Shown piece by piece: positions 1 through 4,934 of a stretch of 6,126 nt of DNA (position 1 is its first letter; every line of letters begins with the position of its first letter). The position numbers and the translations under genes were made by a program. The stretch comes from PVC group bacterium (GTDB taxonomy: Bacteria > Verrucomicrobiota > Kiritimatiellia > CAIKKV01 > PXCX01). The notes beneath the pieces are model-generated. The model saw only the letters and a program-made list of their open reading frames with translations, searched no databases and was not told where the DNA came from. The stretch spans positions 1 to 6,126 of the forward strand of contig PXCX01000318.1 in the NCBI GenBank assembly GCA_003565195.1, in the 5' to 3' direction.

Positions 1-1080
1 ACCGTCTTGCGCCAACGGTTTTATATCGCCGAAGAAGCCGCGCTCGAACCGGAACGGTTGACCATCAGTTCCGAAGGCGTTTCGCTGTGGGCCAGACAAC
101 GCATCAAGACGCTGAAGGGTTCCCCTAAAAACACCGAATCCGATGTTCCGGAAGGACCGGTGGCGGTGCTTGACGTCGATTCCTTCTATTCCGATTTCCT
201 GGTACTCGGTCCCGGACGCTACGTCTTTAGCCGGTCAATTCTTAACGGCGCCAACGAAATTGCCGCAAACGAAGAACTTGCCGTGCAAACCCTGGCGCGT
301 GAAGTCGGCAATTCAATTGAGCGGGCCGGTAGCGAAAACAATGGCGCGAAGCCGGTTCGGATCCTGATTTCCGGCGCGACCACGGCAGCCAACCGGTTGG
401 CTGACGCTATCCGCGAACAAACCGGACTTCCCTGTGAAACCGCCGACCCGTTCGATCAGGTTAAACTGGAAGCCGTCGCCCAAAACACTGTTCCCGAGTC
501 CGAACGCAACGCCGTCTCGTGGACCGCCATGATCGGGATGGCCGCTCAACCCGAATCGCTGGAAATCAATCTTGTGCCGGATTCCGTAAGAATGCGCCGG
601 CAATTGGGACGGCACGCAAACTTGTATTCGCGGCTTGCGGTGGCCGTGATGGCGTTCCTGCTGGCGGCTTCTTTCTGGGCCTGTATCCATTTCTTTTCGC
701 GCCGCGAACAGTTGCAGAAAGTTCAGGAAGCCGTGCAACATACCATGCCGCGGGTTATGCATGTCGAACGCCGTAAAGCGATGACCGAAAAAGCTGAAGC
801 CTATCTGGATACACGTTCCGATGCTGCAAGATTACTTGATGCCGTCCATCCAGCCATTCCGGCCGATGTGGTGATCGACGGTTTCGAACTCGACCTGGTA
901 CGCCAACGGCTCGCGTTGCGAGGATCCGCGCCCGCGATCCGGGATGTGCGTGCCGTCGTGAATCAGTTGGATGGTTCACCGCTTTTCCGGAACGTGCGTG
1001 AAGACGGCGCCATGAGTAGCGATCCGCGCACCGGCCGTTTCAATTTTAACGTGATCTGTACCCTGGAGGATGAAGTGTGA
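1..1080 (+). CDS. GspL / PilM-PilN fusion-type inner-membrane platform protein (5' partial)
   Basis: The reading frame is open from the first base of the window, so the true start lies upstream; the TTG at position 7 is merely the first possible start codon inside the window and is not supported as the real one. Counting from that TTG, residues 53-78 (AVLDVDSF then a beta-rich stretch) and 119-149 (ILISGATTAANRL, ending ADPF) match the C-terminal half of the PilM/GspL actin-like cytoplasmic domain. INLVPDSVRMRR at 187-198 is the typical start of a PilN segment. A single membrane helix follows at about 207-229, then a periplasmic part to residue 357 with a ferredoxin-like pattern. This is the GspL layout: PilM and PilN in one chain. 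Such proteins link the cytoplasmic ATPase to the inner-membrane platform of type II secretion or type IV pili. It overlaps the next gene by 4 bases. Whether the machine is a pilus or a secretion system cannot be decided here. Confidence 0.8.
   Translation, partial: TVLRQRFYIAEEAALEPERLTISSEGVSLWARQRIKTLKGSPKNTESDVPEGPVAVLDVDSFYSDFLVLGPGRYVFSRSILNGANEIAANEELAVQTLAREVGNSIERAGSENNGAKPVRILISGATTAANRLADAIREQTGLPCETADPFDQVKLEAVAQNTVPESERNAVSWTAMIGMAAQPESLEINLVPDSVRMRRQLGRHANLYSRLAVAVMAFLLAASFWACIHFFSRREQLQKVQEAVQHTMPRVMHVERRKAMTEKAEAYLDTRSDAARLLDAVHPAIPADVVIDGFELDLVRQRLALRGSAPAIRDVRAVVNQLDGSPLFRNVREDGAMSSDPRTGRFNFNVICTLEDEV
1065..1070 (+). promoter_or_regulatory. Ribosome binding site for the PilO/GspM-like gene
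   Basis: GGAGGA lies six bases before the GTG start at 1077, inside the end of the upstream gene. It decides the GTG start and supports coupled translation of the two platform proteins. Confidence 0.75.
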
Positions 1081-1634
1081 TCGGTGAAAAATTTGATCAG
1101 TTAAAAAAACGCGAAAAAATCGGTTTAATCGTTAGCTTGCTGGTCGTCGCCCTGGTGCTGGTCGACCGGTTTGCCGTACAACTTGTCGTTCGCCAAATCG
1201 AACAGTTGGAAGAGGAAATCCGTGCCGAAAACCTGCAGCTCAAGTATAACCTTGCCGAAATAGCCCAGGAACCGAAGGTAAACGCGCGCTACGAATTTTT
1301 CCAGCCCCTGCTGCAGGCAACGCCCACGGAAGCCGTCGCCCTGGATCAGCTTAAAGCCCGGATCGATGAACTGGCGCGCCGGCACGACTTGCAAATCCTG
1401 GCCATGCGCGACCGGGCCGACTCCGATGAGGAACAGCCATGGATGCGGGTGGCAGTCGAGATCAGCAGTTTCGAAGCCGATATTGACGCATTAATTCAGT
1501 TCCTGTTTGCCATACGCCGGGAACCCCATGTCTGGCGGGTCGACCGCATCAACCTGTCGCCCGAACCCGGTGGCGGTCTCAGTGGCGCCATGATTATCGC
1601 GCAAATCACGGAAAGACCGCGGACTGAAGACTGA
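1077..1634 (+). CDS. PilO/GspM-like inner-membrane platform protein
   Basis: This 185-residue protein has the PilO/GspM plan. It has a short charged cytoplasmic N-terminus (FDQLKKREK), one membrane helix at about residues 15-35, and a coiled-coil segment at about 38-62 rich in Glu, Leu and Gln. A C-terminal ferredoxin-like domain spans about 120-178 (MRVAVEISSFEADIDALIQF, then a strand ending AMIIAQI). In these systems the protein dimerises with PilN or the GspL periplasmic domain and forms part of the inner-membrane platform. The GTG start overlaps the upstream stop (GTGTGATC) and has a good ribosome site, GGAGGA at 1065-1070, six bases away, so the pair is translationally coupled. No pilP, pilQ or gspD follows: the cluster ends here. 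The last codons (ACT GAA GAC TGA) lie inside a heptamer repeat, so the C-terminal TED and the stop are repeat-derived. Confidence 0.8.
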   Translation: MIGEKFDQLKKREKIGLIVSLLVVALVLVDRFAVQLVVRQIEQLEEEIRAENLQLKYNLAEIAQEPKVNARYEFFQPLLQATPTEAVALDQLKARIDELARRHDLQILAMRDRADSDEEQPWMRVAVEISSFEADIDALIQFLFAIRREPHVWRVDRINLSPEPGGGLSGAMIIAQITERPRTED

Positions 1635-1638
1635 AGAC
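1622..1638 (+). repeat. Heptamer tandem repeat GACTGAA x2.4 over a gene end
   Basis: GACTGAA occurs at 1622-1628 and 1629-1635, followed by GAC at 1636-1638. The repeat covers the last codons and the TGA stop (1632-1634) of the PilO/GspM-like gene. Only two full copies exist, so chance cannot be excluded from this site alone; similar period-7 motifs at other gene ends in the window make it more credible. Confidence 0.55.
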
Positions 1639-1660
1639 ATGGCAGAGATTACGGAGCTAC

Positions 1661-1722
1661 GCCTCGTCCGGGACTTGCGCCCGGCAGAGGGGCCCGCGTT
1701 AGCGGGCAGTCCCGGCCGAGGC
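1661..1722. repeat. Palindromic element, 15-base arms plus inner hairpin
   Basis: Arms at 1661-1675 (GCCTCGTCCGGGACT) and 1708-1722 (AGTCCCGGCCGAGGC) are complementary with one mismatch. Inside, GCCCGC (1692-1697) and GCGGGC (1702-1707) form a perfect six-pair stem with a GTTA loop directly against the right arm, leaving 1676-1691 as a one-sided bulge. It lies 27 bases after the PilO/GspM-like stop. There is no T-run after it, so it is not a standard intrinsic terminator. A REP-like dispersed element, an RNA 3'-end stabiliser, or a terminator of another kind are all possible. Confidence 0.7.
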
Positions 1723-1764
1723 GAACATCGAACATCGAACATCGAACACAGAACATCGAAGTTA
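1723..1764. repeat. Heptamer array GAACATC, left arm
   Basis: GAACATC is repeated at 1723-1729, 1730-1736 and 1737-1743. A variant, GAACACA, follows at 1744-1750, then another exact copy at 1751-1757 and a decayed unit GAAGTTA at 1758-1764. Positions 1730-1762 are the inverted partner of 1867-1899, with 30 of 33 bases matching. Heptamer arrays are a known class of short tandem repeats (STRR in cyanobacteria); this sequence type is also one I associate with PVC-group genomes. Confidence 0.85.
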
Positions 1765-1866
1765 AGAAAAACACGATTCTTTGCGCCACAAAGTATCGCG
1801 TTGGAATTTAGCGTCGCTATTCCCGGCCAAACCACCCCAAATACGCGTCGAGATCAAAAAATTCTC

Positions 1867-1902
1867 ACTTCGATGTTGAATGTTCGATGTTCGATGTTCA
1901 AA
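1867..1902. repeat. Heptamer array GTTCGAT, right arm, inverted copy
   Basis: Units GTTGAAT (1875-1881), GTTCGAT (1882-1888 and 1889-1895) and GTTCAAA (1896-1902) form the reverse complement of the left array. A stray GTTCAAT sits at 1909-1915. Paired with 1730-1762, the arms would give a 33-base stem with three central mismatches and a 104-base loop. The array begins about 30 bases after the lpxA stop, reading in lpxA's direction. Confidence 0.85.
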
Positions 1903-1931
1903 AGTAGTGTTCAATTCAAGCCCGTAAGAAC

Positions 1932-2738
1932 CTAGCCGTTATTCTCGGATTCGGGGCCGCGAGGCCAAGAACATATTCCGCGCTCGGATGCTTTGACAAA
2001 CGCACTGATTTCAGACGCCAAGGGACTATCGAAAGATGTTTCGATGCGCTCCAGGGCTTGGGTAGTATTCAGGTTCGAATGATATAAAATTCGGTAAAGC
2101 CGCTTTATCTCAAGCCGTTCACCCGATTTCATGCCGGCACGCCGCATGCCCACGGCGTTCAATGCCGCGATCCGGTTCAACGTGACCGGATGCGTTGTGC
2201 AAAACGGTGGGACATTCTTGGAAACCCCGCTGCCGCCGCCAATCATTGCCAAACGACCGATATGGCAAAATTGATGGATAATGGCATTGCCGCTGATAAA
2301 CGCGCGATCGCCGACGGTGACATGACCGGCGAACAGAACGCCGTTGGCCACAATGACGCCGTTACCCAGGCGGACATTGTGGCCGCAATGCGAAAACGCC
2401 ATCAGGAAACAATGATCACCGATCTCGGTCGTCGTGCCTGGCTTGGAACCGCGATGCAAGGTGACGCCTTCTCGAATGACACAATTGGAGCCCACCTTGA
2501 GATAGGTCTCGCATTCCCGAAAACCCAGATCCTGGGGTAAATCACCTAATATCGCACCCGCATGAATCCGGCTGCCGCTGCCCAGCGTGGTGCCGCCGTA
2601 AACGGTAACGTGCGGACCCAAATGACAGCCGTCGCCAATCCTGGCGCCGGCGTGAACGATGCTGAACGGACCGATGGCAACATCTACCCCCAGTTCGGCG
2701 CCCGATTCAACAATTGCGGTTTGATGTATTTCTGTCAT
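1932..2738 (-). CDS. lpxA: Acyl-ACP--UDP-N-acetylglucosamine O-acyltransferase (LpxA)
   Basis: LpxA moves a 3-hydroxyacyl chain from acyl carrier protein to UDP-GlcNAc, the first step of lipid A synthesis in the cytoplasm. The 268 residues (E. coli has 262) begin with left-handed beta-helix hexapeptide repeats (IGPFSIV, IGDGCHLG, LGSGSRIHAG, IGDHC, VGDRAFISG). Catalytic residues are present: H117 and H120 in SHCGHN correspond to E. coli H122 and H125, H139 in AGHVTV to H144, and H155-Q156 in HQFC to H160-Q161. G168 corresponds to the E. coli hydrocarbon-ruler Gly173, which in that enzyme permits a 14-carbon chain, so a long acyl donor is a fair inference. The helical C-terminus ends in SERG, like the family's STRGL, followed by about 14 extra residues. 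The ATG has GGAGA nine bases upstream. It is not next to lpxD, fabZ or lpxB, which is unusual for lpxA. Confidence 0.95.
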   Translation of the reverse strand: MTEIHQTAIVESGAELGVDVAIGPFSIVHAGARIGDGCHLGPHVTVYGGTTLGSGSRIHAGAILGDLPQDLGFRECETYLKVGSNCVIREGVTLHRGSKPGTTTEIGDHCFLMAFSHCGHNVRLGNGVIVANGVLFAGHVTVGDRAFISGNAIIHQFCHIGRLAMIGGGSGVSKNVPPFCTTHPVTLNRIAALNAVGMRRAGMKSGERLEIKRLYRILYHSNLNTTQALERIETSFDSPLASEISAFVKASERGICSWPRGPESENNG

Positions 2739-2747
2739 CAGCGGTTC

Positions 2748-2752
2748 TCTCC
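2748..2752 (-). promoter_or_regulatory. Ribosome binding site for lpxA
   Basis: On the minus strand GGAGA ends nine bases before the ATG at 2738. This supports the chosen lpxA start, which also fits the family's usual N-terminal length. Confidence 0.6.
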
Positions 2753-2788
2753 CGGAAATGATTCATGCCGGATTTCGTAAAAAGCGGT

Positions 2789-2817
2789 ATCCTATCAAAT
2801 CCGGGCGGCCTGATCAA
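2789..2817 (-). promoter_or_regulatory. Candidate sigma70-type promoter for lpxA
   Basis: On the minus strand TTGATC (2817-2812) and TAGGAT (2794-2789) are separated by 17 bases. The implied start of transcription near 2782 gives a leader of about 44 bases before the lpxA ATG. This suggests lpxA can be transcribed apart from radC. It was recognised by eye only. Confidence 0.45.
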
Positions 2818-2851
2818 TAAGCGATTTTAGACCGCTCCCCATTCAGGTCAT

Positions 2852-2868
2852 ACTGAACTCCTGAACAC
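2852..2868. repeat. Short GTTCAG repeat after radC
   Basis: On the minus strand the sequence reads GTGTTCAGGAGTTCAGT, two GTTCAG units eight bases apart, starting about 15 bases after the radC stop. It closely resembles the GTGTTCAGAGTTC array at 6043-6072. Just beside it, CTGAA-GTG-TTCAG (2872-2860) is a perfect five-pair inverted repeat. It may be a decayed repeat array or part of a 3'-end structure, and there is no T-run. Confidence 0.4.
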
Positions 2869-2882
2869 TTCAGCGGAGCCGG

Positions 2883-3671
2883 CTAGTCCTTGAAACTTAC
2901 CAGGCCGGCTTCGCGTAAACTTAGAAAACCACCGTCTTGCGGTCCATCGCCGCCGCCGGGCCGGCCAATGATGACATGGTCCAGAATCCGGATATTCATG
3001 ATCCGGCCGGCTTCCACCAATTGACGCGTGATCCGTAAATCTTCCCGCGAGGGCTGGGTGTCGCCGGAAGGATGATTGTGTGCCAGGATACAGGCTGCCG
3101 CATTGGTTTGGATAGCTTCGCGGAATATTTCGCGTGGATGTACCAGGCTGGCATCAAGGATGCCGCGGGTTATCTCCAGCGGCGCGGTTTGTAAACGATT
3201 ACGCGTGTCCAGTAGTAAGGTCCAGAATGTTTCCGCAGACAGCGTCCGTGCCGGTCCCGCCAGCAGGGCGGCGACATCGGCCGGTGAACGGATCAGCGTT
3301 CCCGGCGGCGACGCTTCGCGGTTGAGCCGCTGACCCAACTCGAAGGCGGCCCGCAGAATGGTTGCCTTGACGGTTCCAATCCCTCGTATCGCCGCCAGCT
3401 CGGATTGCGGCGCGCGCGCCAACGCCGTCAGTGAACCGTAACGTTTCAATAAACTACGCGATAATTCCACCGCGTTCATCCCGCGAATGCCAAGCCGGAT
3501 CAATAACGCAATCAGGATTTCGTCCGGCACATGGGCAACACCCTGCAAGGCCACGATTTCGCGGGGACGCATGTTGGCCGGCAAGTCGCGAATCCGGTTC
3601 AGTACCGGTTCGACTTCGTAAACCGTTTGCGTCGCAGTTTCGTTTTTTCTCATGGTCCGGTTGCAAACCAT
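2883..3671 (-). CDS. radC: RadC family protein (JAMM/MPN+ domain)
   Basis: RadC proteins were named for a proposed DNA repair role, but their biochemical function is unsettled. The 262-residue protein has the full family layout. The N-terminal RadC segment (IRDLPANMRPRE at about 27-38) is followed by a helix-hairpin-helix (LAAIRGIGTVKATIL, 92-106) of the kind that contacts DNA. The C-terminal JAMM domain has HPREIF at 178-183 and the metal motif HNHPSGDTQPSRED, with H198, H200, S208 and D211 in the correct H-x-H-x7-S-x2-D spacing, then DHVIIG at 231-236. The metal site therefore looks intact. A second ATG at 3653 is an alternative start; neither has a clear ribosome site, and an in-frame TAA lies six codons before the first. 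It stands 136 bases after miaA and 144 bases before lpxA. Confidence 0.95.
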   Translation of the reverse strand: MVCNRTMRKNETATQTVYEVEPVLNRIRDLPANMRPREIVALQGVAHVPDEILIALLIRLGIRGMNAVELSRSLLKRYGSLTALARAPQSELAAIRGIGTVKATILRAAFELGQRLNREASPPGTLIRSPADVAALLAGPARTLSAETFWTLLLDTRNRLQTAPLEITRGILDASLVHPREIFREAIQTNAAACILAHNHPSGDTQPSREDLRITRQLVEAGRIMNIRILDHVIIGRPGGGDGPQDGGFLSLREAGLVSFKD

Positions 3672-3740
3672 AGTCGAAACGCGACCGAATTACAAGCCCT
3701 GATTCGGAGGCGACCACGCTCCATGCTTCAGTTTCCCGTC

Positions 3741-3776
3741 GACAGGACCGACAGGATCGACGGGATCGACAAGGTC
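3741..3776. repeat. Nonamer tandem repeat GACAGGATC x4
   Basis: Four consecutive nine-base units occur: GACAGGACC (3741-3749), GACAGGATC (3750-3758), GACGGGATC (3759-3767) and GACAAGGTC (3768-3776). The final bases GGTC also open the adjoining heptamer array, so the two arrays overlap by four bases. Confidence 0.8.
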
Positions 3777-3807
3777 CATGGTCTACGGTCTATGCTCAGC
3801 GGTCTTC
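3773..3807. repeat. Heptamer tandem repeat GGTCTAY x5 at the miaA stop
   Basis: Five units run without a gap: GGTCCAT (3773-3779), GGTCTAC (3780-3786), GGTCTAT (3787-3793), GCTCAGC (3794-3800) and GGTCTTC (3801-3807). The array ends exactly at the base next to the miaA stop codon (TGA, 3810-3808). In miaA's direction it reads as GTAGACC-type repeats following the stop, the two nearest copies being the most decayed. Confidence 0.75.
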
Positions 3808-4746
3808 TCATCCCCCCTCCAGCCCGGACAACCGGCAGGATCCATGGCGCTCCCAGTGCGCGCCTACAGTGGCCATGATATCGCTGATCGAACCTGACGC
3901 GTCAAGCGTAATCCATTCAACCGGCAATTGATGGCGTAACCAGGTCATTTGACGTTTGGCCAGCCGGCGGGTGCGTCCGATGATCCGTTGGATGGCTTCG
4001 GCTTCCGATATCTCGCCTGCCAGGAAAGCTTGTGCTTCGGTGTAGCCGATCGCTTGACGCGCGGTTTTACCCAGGCCGGGACAGGCGGTCAAGTTTGCGG
4101 TTTCCGACCATAATCCGGCGCGAACCATGGCGTCTACCCGGGCGGCAATTCGTTCGTTGAGAACCGCTGAAGACATGCATAATCCCGCAAGTCGCGGCGT
4201 CTGAGGTTGCCAGGTGCGCGGCGGGTGGTTGACGCCGGCCGCGCTCCATTCAAGGGCGCGGATCAGGCGGCGCGGATTATCCGGATCAGGCAGCGCTTCA
4301 AGCCAGGCGGGTGCGCGACGGCGCAAAATCTCTCGTAAGGCGCCGGGCCCTGCTTCACGCGCCAGTGTTTCCCATTCCCGGCGATGTCCGGAATCCGGCG
4401 GCGGACCTTGTGCCAGACCGTGGATCAAGGCCTTAATGTACAAGCCGGTACCGCCCGCGACAAGTAAAGGCCGCGACGCCGGCGGTTGCGCCGCCTGTAA
4501 TTGGGCCGCGCTGGCCGCCAGATAATCGGCTACGCTGAACGGCCGGTCCGGTTCGGTCAGATCCATGCCGAAATAACGGATTTCGGTCCGTTCCCGCGCC
4601 GTCGGTTTAGCTGTACCGATATCCATCCCGCGATAAACCAGCATGGAATCCGCCGATAAAATGTCAAAACCGTTGCGTAAAGCAAGACGATGCGCGAGTT
4701 CCGTCTTGCCGATCGCTGTCGGCCCGCATAAGAAAAACGCTTCCAT
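3808..4746 (-). CDS. miaA: tRNA dimethylallyltransferase (MiaA)
   Basis: MiaA transfers a dimethylallyl group from dimethylallyl diphosphate to the N6 of A37 in tRNAs that read UNN codons. With the ATG at 4746 the protein has 312 residues, normal for the family. It shows the P-loop GPTAIGKT (8-15), SADSMLVYRGMDIGTAKP (31-48) with the catalytic-region Asp33, GGTGLYIKAL (98-107), NPRRLIRALE (157-166), QAIGYTEA (231-238) and the tRNA-binding RTRRLAKRQMTWLR (258-271). The frame can be extended to a TTG at 4812, but the added 22 residues precede the usual MEAFFLCGPT beginning and have no ribosome site; GGAAA lies about five bases before the ATG. It is not beside mutL or hfq, its neighbours in Proteobacteria. 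A heptamer array begins at the base after its stop. Confidence 0.95.
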   Translation of the reverse strand: MEAFFLCGPTAIGKTELAHRLALRNGFDILSADSMLVYRGMDIGTAKPTARERTEIRYFGMDLTEPDRPFSVADYLAASAAQLQAAQPPASRPLLVAGGTGLYIKALIHGLAQGPPPDSGHRREWETLAREAGPGALREILRRRAPAWLEALPDPDNPRRLIRALEWSAAGVNHPPRTWQPQTPRLAGLCMSSAVLNERIAARVDAMVRAGLWSETANLTACPGLGKTARQAIGYTEAQAFLAGEISEAEAIQRIIGRTRRLAKRQMTWLRHQLPVEWITLDASGSISDIMATVGAHWERHGSCRLSGLEGG

Positions 4747-4802
4747 TGAATTTCCAATCAGTATACCCGAATAATCGGTTGCCTGCGGATATCCCGGATT
4801 CA

Positions 4803-4831
4803 AATGTCCCAAATCGAACGCAGTATGTCAA
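4803..4831 (-). promoter_or_regulatory. Weak candidate promoter for miaA
   Basis: On the minus strand a perfect -35 hexamer TTGACA (4831-4826) stands 17 bases before GACATT, a poor -10 match (three of six). A better -10, TATACT (4765-4760), lies too close to the miaA start for a normal leader and has no good -35. The miaA promoter is probably in this gap, but its exact place is unsure. Confidence 0.3.
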
Positions 4832-4853
4832 GCGACAGCGGCCCCCTTTTGGA

Positions 4854-4881
4854 TTGAATTATGGCTTGGGATTGGTATGAT
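4854..4881 (+). promoter_or_regulatory. Candidate extended -10 promoter for the LpxC-like gene
   Basis: TTGAAT (4854-4859) and TATGAT (4876-4881) are 16 bases apart, and TGG directly before the -10 gives an extended TGN motif. Transcription would start near 4888, before both possible start codons (GTG 4902 and ATG 4935). It was identified by eye. Confidence 0.45.
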
Positions 4882-4934
4882 GATGGTTTTGATTCGCTTA
4901 AGTGCGACTGAAGAGTGTTTCCGGATATGGGTTG

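Larger units (their letters stand above)
1635..1931. other. Non-coding convergent junction rich in repeats
   Basis: This 297-base gap lies between the converging ends of the PilO/GspM-like gene and lpxA. It holds a palindromic element (1661-1722) and two inverted heptamer arrays (1723-1764 and 1867-1902). Between the arrays is a 104-base spacer with a small CTTTG/CAAAG inverted repeat (1779-1793) and otherwise no recognisable content. An open frame of 98 codons exists on the plus strand (1639-1935), but its sequence is a translation of the repeats and resembles no protein family I know, so I do not call a gene. Confidence 0.75.
3672..3807. other. miaA-radC intergenic region with two repeat arrays
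   Basis: The half next to miaA (3741-3807) is made of two abutting tandem arrays. The half next to radC (3672-3740) shows no repeat, and I could not recognise a promoter in it with confidence. Confidence 0.6.

Noticed and set aside
7..1080. TTG at position 7 as the true start of the first gene
   Set aside because: The frame is open to the window edge and the visible part begins in the middle of the PilM-like domain, so the gene is cut by the window.
1661..1722. Intrinsic terminator for the platform genes
   Set aside because: The stem is strong but no run of T follows on either strand, so I list it as a palindromic element of unknown role.
1491..1835. Minus-strand frame of 114 codons across the PilO-like end and repeats
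   Set aside because: It contains the repeat-derived string FDVLCSMFDVRCS and overlaps a well-supported gene; the frame is kept open by the repeats.
1723..1902. CRISPR array
   Set aside because: Units are seven bases long and directly adjacent, with no spacers of even size and no cas genes. This is a tandem heptamer repeat.
1639..1935. Open reading frame of 98 codons on the plus strand in the convergent junction
   Set aside because: Its residues (EHRTSNIEHRTS and LNVRCSMF) are direct translations of the heptamer arrays; it has no ribosome site, runs into the opposite lpxA end, and matches no family. I consider it spurious.
3810..4812. Longer miaA starting at TTG 4812
   Set aside because: The extra 22 residues precede the usual MiaA start, the start codon is TTG and no ribosome site is seen; ATG 4746 gives a normal-length protein.
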